A stretch of 64,000 bases of DNA. Origin: Ralstonia soli (lineage in GTDB: Bacteria > Pseudomonadota > Gammaproteobacteria > Burkholderiales > Burkholderiaceae). The notes under the pieces were generated by a model. That model ran no database searches. It had not been told where the DNA came from and was given only the letters and a program-made list of their open reading frames with translations. Made by a program: the position numbers and the translations under genes. The stretch lies in contig NZ_JAMXHT010000003.1 of NCBI RefSeq assembly GCF_023955655.1, positions 558,001-622,000 on the forward strand, read 5' to 3'. This document shows positions 55,201 through 63,590 of this stretch, one piece after another. The number at the start of each line of letters is the position of its first letter. Position 1 is the first letter of the stretch.

Positions 55201-55460
55201 CCGGCCAGGCGAAGCGAGGTGGTATCGCGCGCACCGAGGACTTCCGGGTTGGCGGTGACATCGGCCACGTATTCGCCAAACTCGCGCACGGCGTCGTCCA
55301 GCGCGGCGCGCATGTTGGGCGCCACCCATGCGAGCACAGAAAGATCGCGTGCAGGCACGGCAGACTTCGGGCCGGACGTCTGGCGCCCGGCAGGGGCTCC
55401 GGTCGCCTCAAAGGAGGCGCCCTCGGGCTGTTCGGGCTGGGCGGAAGATTGATGACGCAT
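49290..55460 (-). CDS. chpA: ChpA/PilL-type hybrid chemosensory histidine kinase
   Basis: A 2056-residue CheA-like kinase controlling type IV pili. Visible order: a degenerate Hpt-like helix near residue 90 (YLHQAAGALLIVG); phosphotransfer domains near 813 (RRAFHTLKGSGRMVG), 1114 (AAHTLQGSSAVVE) and 1314 (NLHTVKGSARMAG); the kinase with N box near 1628 (HMIRNAVAHGIEP) and GRGVGMDVVRAE near 1720; a CheW domain near 1770; and a receiver near 1930-2050 (MVVDDSLTVRK, phospho-acceptor Asp in MLVDIEMPHMDG, LGKPYNEEE). A low-complexity repeat separates the first two Hpt domains. It is the last gene of pilG-pilH-pilI-pilJ-chpA. Confidence 0.94.
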   Translation of the reverse strand: MRHQSSAQPEQPEGASFEATGAPAGRQTSGPKSAVPARDLSVLAWVAPNMRAALDDAVREFGEYVADVTANPEVLGARDTTSLRLAGQYLHQAAGALLIVGLRGVDVYCQAAKRLLEAVDAGTLAADMQTLDVFSRAVQALQEYVADLMAGMAEEPLRLFQPYQAVLARLSEERIHPADLWADELRHLPALLLPSRDLPGLARLRRKFELALLTALRAPATSADGVHADPVAAAAAYAPLEELLHGIRALEREPRRAGDDLQRDLWLVLALTFGALRAGLVPADMTAKRLAARVNLLLRQYSHNNIHLPQGLLIDALYLLAGMAYNNAPAAPVGDDTLGPDIVACVQAFAIPPTHAPAGALHTRQYYALLPADASDTLQRVGRTLEALSQQPAPDAEEIDAALQTLALRTDTLGQPALLDLSQRLAQARGHDVVPSLQFLSRMLTRPWAVHGESGDLRSAWFAARCGELAEHARATQEGHARPAPVWLTLLAEETAQRRARAEQVRALQTLLASAETHLDAFEREGAESGGLQEAARLFGEMQGAFAALDAYEAVHATQAAQSTIAALQAAGEGAPADRERYLAALAANVSGLQGLLDALSAGTELTGGQVDEIVIEGTLTPTARETAWREFAFDTETGMLARREPEADVLADADAAHADMASPVQLLLDRLLAKHPVDPADPLAAELRTALQEARDAATIDDDPARRKRLEEALAQFDAWQVGSAGSLQRLQAALAAPAAVPSAAVAPAPAAARDTQSLDAELLDIFLSEAEEVLAGVRTDLHTLHAAADMGAGGLATGSDLDLLTQLRRAFHTLKGSGRMVGLTRYGEAAWAIEQVMNVWLAESRVPTHDLAALLTRAESELSAWAAAIAQSPEADHPIEPLVAAAERVRHGGPFVWLETAPQTQEAPEAHEAAGAEPVATLDLAAPANDAASLVWDDEPAHAASDTALAAFETPSTEFETPHVEFGAANAESGTPSAEFAARHIESETPDAAFATRNAEPETPHAESGTPSAEFETSNTESGTPHVEIETPAAADGDAKVIPFPFAQTGEPEEVVHDDGVKEIGPTRISVALYNVYLQEADDLIRRLGVDFSEWRHEGRTPPSELALRAAHTLQGSSAVVELEPVRQLADALEQVLLNLHSRPVAMHPGDFRLLDQAVERMRGMLHQFAASIWPEADEPVRRSLEELCERVLVRPRLPLEPAPLALSDDAEHTEHAEAAENETAGLAGEPAFPPTEVTPTLAPVYAQPVVQPAEPVGELVRQAPSDALDPALLDIFLEEAHAALPELGQQLRAWEAAPQDRTTAGLLLRNLHTVKGSARMAGAMTLGQAAHEMESAIEGGLRQNRVDDALFRKLYVWFDRIQAHVDALGAGNLLPLDAGLADAAEVQHTAADAQAVSGTSMLPAVAATTSVDLTGARSPEAEALEVAERQRAMVRVQARALDALINDAGEVGAARARLESEVDALKTYLSELNDNVARLRSQVREIEIQAETQMESRIADAQAHSEAFDPLEFDRFTRLQELTRMMAESVNDVATVQQNLFRGFDQASLDLETQARLTRGLQRSLMRARMVQFDTVADRLYRVARQAASETGKEVRLFIKGGTVELDRSVLDRMGGPLEHMIRNAVAHGIEPADERRAKGKSAAGELTLEVQQEGNEVVLHFVDDGAGLNLDRIRARALERQLLAPDEEASDARLTEMIFTPGFSTADQVSELAGRGVGMDVVRAETVALGGRISLQTTAEVGTRFTIHLPLTTAITQVLLVRVGERVYAIPSGMIDHVQQLRPQALAEAYNAAALQLPTGPVPFHYFGTLLEESASVTGGRKYSPAVVVRNGADRAAVHVDEVIGNREVVVKHIGPHLARLEGIAGATTLGDGEIVLIYNPVVLTQRFEREAAARGLSDQEATGAVAELQRDGSTDAVPGLATQPIVMVVDDSLTVRKVTQRLLTRSGYQAVLARDGVDALRQLQDVTPDAMLVDIEMPHMDGFDLTRNVRADERIGATPIIMITSRSADKHRRYAAEIGVNVYLGKPYNEEELLKHLRTLIGERAPAANVG
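52380..52640 (-). repeat. Degenerate decapeptide-encoding repeat inside chpA
   Basis: About 80 codons of chpA with period near 10 residues (30 bp), made of variants such as ESGTPSAEFA, ESETPDAAFA, EPETPHAESG and ESGTPHVEIE. The unit ctcggcgctcggcgttccgg recurs at about 52413 and 52520. It encodes an acidic, probably disordered linker between Hpt domains and is a candidate for length variation by slippage. Confidence 0.8.
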
Positions 55461-55538
55461 GTGTGCTTCCAGAAAGCAGATGGCGGTTGCCTCGGGAACC
55501 CCCTCGGCACTCCCGCCCGAAATCCAGGGCTTGCGCCC

Positions 55539-57776
55539 TTAAGCGATGCGGAACCGTGCCACCGAGTCACGCAGCTCTTCGGCAAGCTGCGTAAGCTGGC
55601 GCACCGACTGTGCCGTCTGGCGCGTACCGGTCGACGTCTGCTCCGTGATGTGCAGGATCTGTTCGATGTTCTGCGCCACGTCGGAAGCCAGCGTCGCTTC
55701 GTGCGAGGTCGTCTGCGAAATGCTTTCAATCAGTTCGGCAAGCTGGCGCGACACGCGGCCGATCTCCACCAGTGCGGCACCGGCGTTGTCCGACAGCTTC
55801 GCCCCTTCCACCACCCCTGCCGTGCTGCGCTCCATGGCGTGCACCGCGTCTTGCGTATCGGTCTGAATCGTGCGGATCAACGCACCGATCTGCTTGGCTG
55901 CCTCGGCGGAACGTTCTGCCAGGCGCTGCACTTCCTCTGCCACCACCGAGAAGCCGCGGCCGGCTTCACCCGCCGATGCCGCCTGGATGGCTGCGTTCAG
56001 TGCCAGCACGTTGGTCTGCTCGGTAATGTCCGAGATCAGCTCCACGATTTCACCGATCTCCTGCGACGATTCGCCCAGGCGCTTGATCCGCTTCGAGGTT
56101 TCCTGAATCTGGTCACGGATGTCGTTCATGCCCGTGATGGCGTTCTGCACGGCCTGCTGACCTTGCTCGGCAGCGGCCAGCGAAGCGCGTGCGACGTTGG
56201 CCGATTCGGCCGCGCCGCGCGACACCTGCGTAATGCGGTCGGCCATCTCCACCACCGACTGGCCGGTCTGGCGGATCTGGCGGGACTGTTCTTCCGATGC
56301 GGCCACCAGCGATTCCGACGTGGTCTGCACCGCCGACGATGCCTGCGTCACCTGCTCGGCCGTTTGCTGCACCCGGCCGACCAGCTCGCGCAGTTCTTCC
56401 ACGGTGTAGTTCACCGAGTCGGCAATGGCGCCGGTAATGTCTTCCGACACGGTGGCCTGCTTGGTCAAGTCACCGTCCGCGATGTCCTGCAGCTCGTTCA
56501 TCAGCCGCAGAATGGCCGCCTGGGTGGAATCGTTGTTGCGCTTTTCCACCATCCGGCGCTCTTCCGCTTCACGCTGACGGGCTTCTGCTTCCATCGTACG
56601 CACGCGCGAATCGCGCAGGTACAGGGCCGCCAGGCCGGCCAGGCAGACCACGGTCAGGATGGCCGACAGCACCACCGCGCCCAGCGTCAGCGGGCGGTTG
56701 CGCACGCTGCTTGCGTAGGCGGACTGCAGCTCCGACAGGTCGGCACGCAGCTTTTCGTTGTCGTTGAAGATCTGTTGCTGGGCGCGCTTGGCGGCAATCA
56801 GGCCGGGCAGGTTTTCGAGAATGATGTGCGTGGTCTTCTGCACATTGTCGAAACGCGACTGCAGCTCCATCAGGTAACCCTTGGTCTCGGTATCGGTCAC
56901 GGGCGACAGGCGCAGCGCTTCCGAGCCGTTGAGCAGGCCGTTCAGGGTTTCGTTGAAGGTGTTGGTGTCCTTACCGAGCAGGAACGCCGTTTCCGGGTTC
57001 ACGCCTTCGCCGGCGAGGAACTCGTTCATGTTCTTACCCAGGCGCTGCGTCAGCATCACGAGCTGCGAGGATGCGGCAACCTCGCGGGCAGGCGCATTCA
57101 TCTGCAGCTTCATCGACGAGATCTGTTCGGCTTCTTCCAGCAGTTCGGGGTTGGACGCGTTGAACACGCTCAGCGTCTTACCCACCGCCACCAGCGTCTT
57201 CTCCTGCGTCAGGATGGCCTGGGCGCTCTTGTCGCTGCGCTTCCACTCTTCGATCGACTTGTCGAGCAGGGCTTGCGCGTCGCCGCCGGTGGTGGCCCGC
57301 ACGCCGCGATCGGAGTTGCCGTTCTTCAGCGCTTCGAGGTTCTCTTGCAGGCGCGCGCGGCTCTCCTTGAGCTGCGTGAACGCGTTGGCGTTACCCAGCA
57401 GCGCCACCGGCACCGCCTTGGCCAGGCGCTGCGAGTGCATCAGCGTGTCACCGGCAATTTCAATCTGCACCGAGCCGTTGTTGGCCTGCCGGTTATCCAG
57501 GTACACCGACATCAGCAGGGCCAGCAGGCCGACCACCAGGCCGATCGTGAAGACCCGCTGCTGCGCGGCAAACGGCACACGCTCCATCCAGCCGACCACG
57601 GCATCCATGGGCGTGCGGCCCAGCTGCGTGGGCGTGCCAGCGGGATTGTCGTCATCCATATGGGCATGAGCCAACTGCGCGGAGGCTGCGGATGCGCCCT
57701 CCGCAGCAACCTCCGGCGCCCCGGCCGCTGTTCCTGCTGCGGCACGGCGACCTGCGTTGAACCACTTGAACCCCAT
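55539..57776 (-). CDS. pilJ: PilJ-type methyl-accepting chemotaxis protein
   Basis: Inner-membrane chemoreceptor of 745 residues for the Pil-Chp system. An Ala-rich cytoplasmic N-terminal extension of about 70 residues precedes TM1 ([18 protein letters not shown]), then a periplasmic sensing region (roughly 95-355), TM2 near 362-386, a HAMP-like segment and a long signalling coiled coil with the conserved tip [20 protein letters not shown] near residue 600. It lies 78 bp upstream of chpA. Confidence 0.94.
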   Translation of the reverse strand: MGFKWFNAGRRAAAGTAAGAPEVAAEGASAASAQLAHAHMDDDNPAGTPTQLGRTPMDAVVGWMERVPFAAQQRVFTIGLVVGLLALLMSVYLDNRQANNGSVQIEIAGDTLMHSQRLAKAVPVALLGNANAFTQLKESRARLQENLEALKNGNSDRGVRATTGGDAQALLDKSIEEWKRSDKSAQAILTQEKTLVAVGKTLSVFNASNPELLEEAEQISSMKLQMNAPAREVAASSQLVMLTQRLGKNMNEFLAGEGVNPETAFLLGKDTNTFNETLNGLLNGSEALRLSPVTDTETKGYLMELQSRFDNVQKTTHIILENLPGLIAAKRAQQQIFNDNEKLRADLSELQSAYASSVRNRPLTLGAVVLSAILTVVCLAGLAALYLRDSRVRTMEAEARQREAEERRMVEKRNNDSTQAAILRLMNELQDIADGDLTKQATVSEDITGAIADSVNYTVEELRELVGRVQQTAEQVTQASSAVQTTSESLVAASEEQSRQIRQTGQSVVEMADRITQVSRGAAESANVARASLAAAEQGQQAVQNAITGMNDIRDQIQETSKRIKRLGESSQEIGEIVELISDITEQTNVLALNAAIQAASAGEAGRGFSVVAEEVQRLAERSAEAAKQIGALIRTIQTDTQDAVHAMERSTAGVVEGAKLSDNAGAALVEIGRVSRQLAELIESISQTTSHEATLASDVAQNIEQILHITEQTSTGTRQTAQSVRQLTQLAEELRDSVARFRIA

Positions 57777-58026
57777 AGGACCCTCTTGTCGTGTCGATGC
57801 CGCTGTCCCGGTCTGTCGAGATCAGCCGCATGGATTTCCCGTCCGCGTCCACGCCTTGTTCCGTCCGGCGCGGTCCGCACCTTCGGCGGTGCTTTCGATA
57901 CACGCTGGCGCGCCCGATAGCCGCGCCCTGCACCGCCTCTTGCCCCTATGCGCATCCGCTCCCGTTGCGAATGCGCGCCTTCTTTGTTGTTCGTGTCGCC
58001 GCTTGGTGCCGCTTGGTGCCGCAGGC

Positions 58027-58572
58027 TTAGGCGCGGCTGCGCCCCACCTGCAGGAAAGCCGGATCGGCCAGCAACTGCCGCACATCGAGTTCGCGCCACA
58101 GCGTGCCCTGCGCATCGCGCCAGGCGCGGCCCAGCCACGGGCGCCCCTCTTGCGGCGTGGCTTCGGCCGGCTGCAGATCGCTCACGCTGCGCAAGCCCGC
58201 CACGCGCGGCACCACAATCGCGCACGCGCGCTGCGGGTCTTTCGACAGCACCACAATCTTGGTCCCCGCACTGCCCGTTGCCGGCGCTTCGCCGCAAAAC
58301 AAGCCGAAATCGATCACGCCGAGCAAGTTGCCGCGCGCATTCACCAGACCGAGGTACCAAGGCTGCGTGAGCGGCACGCGAGCGGGGCTCTGGTAGTCGA
58401 GCACCTCGCCGGTTTCGGTCAGCGACAGCAGCCAGTGGTGCTCGCCGATCTGCACGCCCAGAAAGCCTTCCGTCGATGCCTTGGCGCGCGCCTCTTGCAG
58501 GCGGCGGGCCAGCATCGCCTGGTATTCGTGCAGGCGCTGGCGGGAAGTCAGGTTGGTGCGCTGTTCGTTCAC
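58027..58572 (-). CDS. pilI: PilI-type CheW-like adaptor
   Basis: Adaptor of 181 residues coupling PilJ to ChpA. The CheW core is seen in GVQIGEHHWLLSLTETGEVL and PWYLGLVNARGNLLGVIDFG. A helical lead of about 35 residues (LHEYQAMLARRLQEARAKA) precedes it. A 250-bp gap (57777-58026) before pilJ shows no gene, longer than the other spacings in the operon. Confidence 0.9.
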   Translation of the reverse strand: MNEQRTNLTSRQRLHEYQAMLARRLQEARAKASTEGFLGVQIGEHHWLLSLTETGEVLDYQSPARVPLTQPWYLGLVNARGNLLGVIDFGLFCGEAPATGSAGTKIVVLSKDPQRACAIVVPRVAGLRSVSDLQPAEATPQEGRPWLGRAWRDAQGTLWRELDVRQLLADPAFLQVGRSRA

Positions 58573-58662
58573 GTCGGGCTCATGTCCGGTGCTGCGTCTG
58601 TCCTGCGCGCCATTCAGGCATTCGGCGTCGCGCGGTGGGAACGGAAACGGGCTGCAGCAGGC

Positions 58663-59031
58663 TTACTGCGGCAGCTTGGCGATCTTGTCGAGCAGCTCGT
58701 CGGCCTTGACCGGCTTGACGATGTAATCCGAAGCACCCTGACGCATGCCCCATACGCGGTCGGTCTCCAGGCCCTTGGTCGTGCACATGATCACGGGGAT
58801 GCCCTGGAAGCGCTCGTCCTTCTTGATGGCGCGGGTGGCCTGGTAACCGTTCTGGCCGGGCATCACCACGTCCATCAGGATCAGGTCGAAGGCTTCGGCT
58901 TCGAGCTTGGTCATGGCCTGCCCGCTATCGGCAGCAACCGTCACCTTGAAACCGTTCTTGCCCAGGATCTCCGACAGGTGCAGCGCTTCGGTCGGGGAAT
59001 CGTCGACCACCAACACTTTCTTGATTGCCAT
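58663..59031 (-). CDS. pilH: PilH single-domain response regulator
   Basis: A 122-residue receiver-only regulator: KVLVVDDSPTEALHLSEIL, phospho-acceptor Asp in FDLILMDVVMPGQNGYQATR, Thr in PVIMCTTKG and Lys in YIVKPVKADELLDKI. No output domain. It sits between pilG and pilI and is predicted to take phosphate from ChpA. Confidence 0.94.
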   Translation of the reverse strand: MAIKKVLVVDDSPTEALHLSEILGKNGFKVTVAADSGQAMTKLEAEAFDLILMDVVMPGQNGYQATRAIKKDERFQGIPVIMCTTKGLETDRVWGMRQGASDYIVKPVKADELLDKIAKLPQ

Positions 59032-59061
59032 ACAAACAGTCCTTCGTTAAGAGAGATGCCG

Positions 59062-59523
59062 TCACTGCACAGCGGCATGTGCCGCGGGCAAGTGCATCTG
59101 GACCGCCTCCAGCAGCGCTTCTTTCGAGAACGGCTTGGCGAGGTGGTCCACCGCCCCGACCGACTTGCCGCGCGCGCGGTCGAAGATCCCGTCGCGCGAA
59201 GACAGCATGATCACAGGCGTGGCATGAAACTTTGGGCTTTTCTTGATGAGCGCGCAGGTCTGGTAGCCGTCGAGATTCGGCATCAGGATGTCGCAGAACA
59301 CGAGATCGGGCTTCAGGTCACCCACCTTGGCCAGCGCATCGAAGCCGTCTTCGGCCAGCATGACCTGGCAGCCGGCCTGGGTGAGGAAGATCTGCGCGGT
59401 GCGGCGGATGGTGCTGGAGTCGTCGATGACCAGCACCTTGCAGCCCGTGAGGGAATTCGCCAGCGGGAGATTCGCCAGCGGTTGGGAGTCGGTCAGTTGT
59501 TCCACCCGCGCGGTTTGCATCAT
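59062..59523 (-). CDS. pilG: PilG single-domain response regulator
   Basis: A 153-residue receiver protein with a short variable N-terminus, then GCKVLVIDDSSTIRRTAQIF, phospho-acceptor Asp in LVFCDILMPNLDGYQTC, Ser in VIMLSSRDG and Lys in HLAKPFSKEALLEAV. The start is the first of two adjacent Met codons at 59523; the frame opens to 59568. First gene of the pil-chp operon. Confidence 0.93.
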   Translation of the reverse strand: MMQTARVEQLTDSQPLANLPLANSLTGCKVLVIDDSSTIRRTAQIFLTQAGCQVMLAEDGFDALAKVGDLKPDLVFCDILMPNLDGYQTCALIKKSPKFHATPVIMLSSRDGIFDRARGKSVGAVDHLAKPFSKEALLEAVQMHLPAAHAAVQ

Positions 59524-59880
59524 GTTCTCGCCATACGCGACTACGGCGACAACAGGTCGCCACGACAAGCTGACCGGATGGATCGCGGCAAATCGCCACG
59601 CAGCGCGCCCAGGAATAGGCCCACGCTGGGCAACGACTTCAAAACTACGCCCCCCGGCCCGCTTATGAAGTGTGAAGCTCAGAATTTGACGAAGTGTGAC
59701 AAGTCACCCACCCGCCGTCAATGATGCCGTCAATGGCGCCGGTCGTCCGCCGGGCCCCTGTGGCATGGAAGCGACGAGGCCGATTATTCGGCTCATTGGA
59801 TTCGTCACTTTCCTGATATTGAGCGGACGGCAAGAGGGCAACCGCTCACTTGGCCGTCCGGGAGACAGGTCAGATCCGGA
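59524..59880. other. Intergenic region between rubA and pilG
   Basis: About 357 bp without a supported gene. It should contain the pilG promoter, but no convincing sigma-70 boxes were found. An imperfect hairpin with stem cggacgg (59824-59830) / ccgtccg (59854-59860) and a 23-base loop may end rubA transcription; it lacks a T run. Confidence 0.5.
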
Positions 59881-60066
59881 TCAGATCTGCACCATTTCGA
59901 AGTCTTCCTTGCGCGCGCCGCACTCGGGGCACGTCCAGTTGATGGGCACGTCTTCCCACTTCGTGCCGGGCGCAATGCCGTCATCCGGGGCGCCTTGTTC
60001 TTCGTCGTAGATCCAGCCGCAAATCAGGCACATCCACGTCTTGAGTTCGGTGTTGGTGTCGCTCAT
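59881..60066 (-). CDS. rubA: Rubredoxin
   Basis: A 61-residue iron protein for electron transfer. The two knuckles are CLICG (Cys13 and Cys16) and CPECG (Cys46 and Cys49), with the conserved GWIYDEEQGAPDDGIAPGT between. It stands alone on the minus strand, divergent from hemL across a 210-bp gap. Confidence 0.96.
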   Translation of the reverse strand: MSDTNTELKTWMCLICGWIYDEEQGAPDDGIAPGTKWEDVPINWTCPECGARKEDFEMVQI

Positions 60067-60276
60067 AGGTAAAGCTTGGTGGTTCCGTCTATTAAAATGG
60101 CAGGCCAGATGGTACCGAATCGCGCCCGCCCGCGCCAGAACACGCGCTGGATGGGCACCGTGTTTGACAGCTTTCGCGCGTGATCTGCGTCAAACCGTCG
60201 CCTAACACGCGCATTCATGCTCCAAACCGCGCCGCTACGCTATGTAGCCCGGCGCCTCTCTCTTTCCATTGCATCC

Positions 60277-61578
60277 ATGTCGACCTCTTCCCGTAGTGCT
60301 GCCCTGTTTGAACGAGCCCAAAAGACCATCCCCGGCGGGGTGAACTCGCCGGTGCGCGCTTTCCGCTCGGTGGGCGGCACACCGCGCTTCATTGCCAAGG
60401 CAGCCGGCCCCTACCTGTGGGATGCCGACGGCAACCGCTATATCGACTACGTTGGTTCGTGGGGGCCGATGATCGTCGGCCACGCACATCCGGATGTGGT
60501 GCGCGCGGTGCAGGAGGTGGCGGCGGACAGCTTCTCGTTTGGCGCCCCGACCGAGGCCGAAGTCGTCATGGCCGAGGAAATCTGCAAGCTCGTGCCTTCC
60601 ATCGAGCAGGTGCGGCTGGTGTCGTCGGGCACCGAGGCGACCATGAGCGCCCTGCGCCTGGCGCGCGGTTTTACCGGCCGCGACCTGATCGTCAAGTTCG
60701 AGGGCTGCTACCACGGCCACGCCGACAGCCTGTTGGTGAAGGCCGGCTCGGGCCTGCTGACGTTTGCCGATACCACGCAGAACGCGCCGTCGTCCGCCGG
60801 TGTGCCGGAAGACGTGGTCAAGCACACGATGGTGCTGCCGTACAACGACGTTGCCGCGCTGCAAGAGGCGTTTGCGCGCCACGGCAAGGAGATCGCCGCG
60901 GTGATCGTCGAGCCGGTGGCGGGCAACATGAACCTGGTGCGTGGCAGCACCGAGTTCCACCAGGCCATGCGCGCGCTGTGCACGGAGCACGGCGCCGTGC
61001 TGATCTTCGATGAGGTGATGACGGGCTTCCGCGTGGCGCTCGGCTGCGCGCAGTCGCTGTACGGCATCACGCCGGACCTGACGTGCCTGGGCAAGGTGAT
61101 CGGCGGCGGCATGCCGGCCGCAGCGTTTGGCGGCCGGCGCGACATCATGGGCTTCCTCGCGCCGCTGGGCAGCGTGTATCAGGCCGGCACGTTGTCGGGC
61201 AACCCGCTGGCCGTGGCCGCTGGCCTGACCACGCTGCGCCTGATTGCCGCGGATGGCTTCCACGACCGCCTGGCTGCGCAGACACGCAAGCTGGTCGACG
61301 GGCTGTCGGAGATTGCCCGTGAAGTGGGCGTACCGTTTGCGGCAGACAGCGTCGGCGGCATGTTCGGCATCTATTTCCGTGAAGGCGTGCCGACCAGCTT
61401 TGCGGAGGTGACCAAGAGCGATGTGGGCCGCTTCAATGCGTTCTTCCACGCCATGCTGGATGAGGGCGTGTATCTGGCGCCTTCGGCGTTCGAGGCCGGT
61501 TTTGTGTCGGCCACGCATGACGATGCGATCCTGGATGCGACGTTTGAGGCGGCGCGCAAGGCGTTCAAGGCGGTTTGA
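60277..61578 (+). CDS. hemL: Glutamate-1-semialdehyde 2,1-aminomutase
   Basis: PLP enzyme making 5-aminolevulinate for haem, 433 residues. Motifs: [65 protein letters not shown], and the PLP lysine in [17 protein letters not shown]. The ATG at 60277 gives the family N-terminus [16 protein letters not shown]; the frame is open back to 60217 but adds unlike sequence. Confidence 0.96.
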   Translation: MSTSSRSAALFERAQKTIPGGVNSPVRAFRSVGGTPRFIAKAAGPYLWDADGNRYIDYVGSWGPMIVGHAHPDVVRAVQEVAADSFSFGAPTEAEVVMAEEICKLVPSIEQVRLVSSGTEATMSALRLARGFTGRDLIVKFEGCYHGHADSLLVKAGSGLLTFADTTQNAPSSAGVPEDVVKHTMVLPYNDVAALQEAFARHGKEIAAVIVEPVAGNMNLVRGSTEFHQAMRALCTEHGAVLIFDEVMTGFRVALGCAQSLYGITPDLTCLGKVIGGGMPAAAFGGRRDIMGFLAPLGSVYQAGTLSGNPLAVAAGLTTLRLIAADGFHDRLAAQTRKLVDGLSEIAREVGVPFAADSVGGMFGIYFREGVPTSFAEVTKSDVGRFNAFFHAMLDEGVYLAPSAFEAGFVSATHDDAILDATFEAARKAFKAV

Positions 61579-61635
61579 TCCTTGTTCCTTTGGGGGTGGA
61601 CTGGGCGGCCCATCCCCAACAGCCAAGGTAACCAC

Positions 61636-62544
61636 TCAAAGTCGCCCAACCGCATCGATCAGCCCGTCGGCGATCGACGCCTCCGCAGCCAGCATCGGCG
61701 CGCGCAGCACGTTCTTCACAAGCCCTTGCGCCGCAAGCCACGCCTTGAGCGGCCCCGGATTGGTCTGCGCGAACAACAACCGAATCACCGGCGCCAGCGC
61801 GTGATGCAGCCGGCGGGCATCGTTCAAACGCTGCTCCTGCACCGCGCGCACCATCTCGACAAACAGTTCCGTCCGCACGTGGGCTGCAGCAATGATCGCC
61901 CCCACGCCGCCCGCGCACAGCGTGCCGAACACCTGCGCATCCTCCCCCGCCAACACCTGCAGCCGCCCGTCAGCGATCACGCGCTGGGTCTTGTCGGCGT
62001 CGCCGCCGCAATCCTTGATGCCGTGGATGTTGGGGTGCGCAGCCAGCGCGAGCAGTGTTTCAGTGTCGATGGTCGCGCCGGTTCGATAGGGAATGTCGTA
62101 GAGCAACACCGGCACGGGCGATGCGTCGGCCAGCGCCGTGAAGTAGTCGATGAGCCCCGCCTGCGACGGGCGGATGTAGGAAGGCGGTGGCACCAGAAAC
62201 GCGGCCGGCCGATGCTCTGCGAGCCGCAGCATGCGTTCGCGCACGGGGGCGAGCGCGCTGCCCGACAAGCCCATCACCACCGGCAGCCCATCGGCGGCAG
62301 CGCGTACCGTATCGAGCACGTCGGCCTGTTCCTGCTCGGTGAGCGCCGCGGCTTCGCCGGTGCTGCCGCACGCGACAAAGCCGGCCACGCCCTGCGCGCG
62401 GTACCGCCCCACTAATGTATAGAGCGCACCGTAGTCGACCGAACGTGCTGCATCATCGGCAAACGGCGTCACGATGGGCACCCAGATGCCCGCATACGAC
62501 GGGCGCGTGCGGGTAGACAGCGGGGTGGACGGGTTTTCAAGCAT
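61636..62544 (-). CDS. dapA: DapA-family dihydrodipicolinate synthase/lyase
   Basis: TIM-barrel aldolase of 302 residues. Features: GIWVPIVTPFADD, VACGSTGEAAALTEQEQ (the Thr-Gly motif), LLYDIPYRTGATID with the Tyr, and the Schiff-base Lys in IHGIKDCGGDADK. The last two differ from the classic YNVPGRT and GIKEATGD, so it may be a DapA paralogue with another 2-oxo acid substrate. The start at 62544 is supported by AGGAG five bases upstream; the frame opens to 62565. It is convergent with hemL. Confidence 0.82.
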   Translation of the reverse strand: MLENPSTPLSTRTRPSYAGIWVPIVTPFADDAARSVDYGALYTLVGRYRAQGVAGFVACGSTGEAAALTEQEQADVLDTVRAAADGLPVVMGLSGSALAPVRERMLRLAEHRPAAFLVPPPSYIRPSQAGLIDYFTALADASPVPVLLYDIPYRTGATIDTETLLALAAHPNIHGIKDCGGDADKTQRVIADGRLQVLAGEDAQVFGTLCAGGVGAIIAAAHVRTELFVEMVRAVQEQRLNDARRLHHALAPVIRLLFAQTNPGPLKAWLAAQGLVKNVLRAPMLAAEASIADGLIDAVGRL

Positions 62545-62654
62545 GGCAACTCCTGGACGAATCAACGACCGATCAAGAACCGTCAGGAGTGCACCGGGAA
62601 TGCGGGCCCGCGAGATGCGGGTAAGAGGTCAACCGTGTCTGAGGCTGGCTGTCC

Positions 62655-62684
62655 GCTGTTCCGTCGCCCATCTGACGGAACAGC
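62655..62684. other. Perfect hairpin upstream of lemA
   Basis: Stem gctgttccgtc / gacggaacagc (11 bp, no mismatch) with an 8-base loop, in the 397-bp gap between the dapA-family gene (starts 62544, minus) and lemA (starts 62942, plus). No T run follows directly; a ctttttt stretch comes about 35 bp later. The rest of the gap shows no gene. It could be a regulatory site or an orphan terminator. Confidence 0.55.
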
Positions 62685-62941
62685 GCTCCGGTCAGACGAG
62701 CGGCTGTTTGGAGGCTTTTTTGGCGCGCACGCACGTCGACGCGACCGGCAGGCTGGAGGCCGGTGCGAAGCCAATCGACGGGACAGAGGAAATCGCGCGC
62801 ATGGAAATTGTCAAAAAAGTCCCCATACCGTACTGATGTGTGACTGGAGCGTCAAGCGCATAAGCTAAAGTGCGCTGGAACACCATGAGACGCTGTCGGT
62901 CTCATGCCACATTGTTTTCAGATTCAGACCAAGAGGACTTC

Positions 62942-63577
62942 ATGACCCCTGCCCTGACCCTCCGCTCGACGCGCTTTTCGGTGCTGCGCTGGCTGGCCCG
63001 ATCGTTCGCCATGCTGGCCGTGCTGGCCACGCCATTCCTGTCCGCGTGCGGCTACAACGACTTCCAATCGAAGGACGAAGCCACCAAGGCCGCGTGGGCC
63101 GAGGTCGTTAATCAGTACCAGCGCCGCGCCGACCTGATCCCGAACCTGGTCAACACGGTCAAGGGTTACGCCTCGCATGAGAAGGACACGCTGGAAGCCG
63201 TGACGCGCGCCCGCGCCGCGGCCACCAGCATCGAGGTCACGCCGGAAACGTTGAACGACCCCGAGGCGTTCAAGAAATTCCAGCAGGCCCAGGGCGAGCT
63301 CTCCAGCGCGCTGTCGCGCCTGATGGCGGTGTCGGAGAACTACCCGCAGCTCAAGGCCGATCAGTCGTTCCGTGATCTGCAATCGCAACTGGAAGGCACC
63401 GAGAACCGCATCACCGTGGCGCGCCAGCGTTATATCAAGTCTGTGCAGGACTACAACGTGCTGGCCCGCAGCTTCCCGACCAACCTGACGGCCAAGGTGA
63501 TGGGCTACCAGGTCAAGCCGAACTTCACGGTCGAGAACGAGAAGGGCATTTCCACCGCCCCAGCGGTGAAGTTCTAA
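62942..63577 (+). CDS. lemA: LemA-family lipoprotein
   Basis: A 211-residue protein with an N-terminal export signal and lipobox LSACG (Cys near residue 37), then the LemA helical domain: AAWAEVVNQYQRRADLIPNL, VNTVKGYASHEKDTLEAVT and LSRLMAVSENYPQLKADQ. The ATG at 62942 has AAGAGGACTTC upstream; the frame opens to 62870. It is followed after 13 bp by a TPM-domain gene, the common partner of lemA. The molecular role is unknown. Confidence 0.92.
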   Translation: MTPALTLRSTRFSVLRWLARSFAMLAVLATPFLSACGYNDFQSKDEATKAAWAEVVNQYQRRADLIPNLVNTVKGYASHEKDTLEAVTRARAAATSIEVTPETLNDPEAFKKFQQAQGELSSALSRLMAVSENYPQLKADQSFRDLQSQLEGTENRITVARQRYIKSVQDYNVLARSFPTNLTAKVMGYQVKPNFTVENEKGISTAPAVKF

Positions 63578-63590
63578 CAGGCTGACCATC

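Noticed and set aside
50940-57920. A 2326-codon plus-strand open frame
   Set aside because: It lies wholly antisense to chpA and pilJ, is Arg/His/Gln-rich without domain motifs, and arises from the codon bias of GC-rich DNA on the opposite strand.
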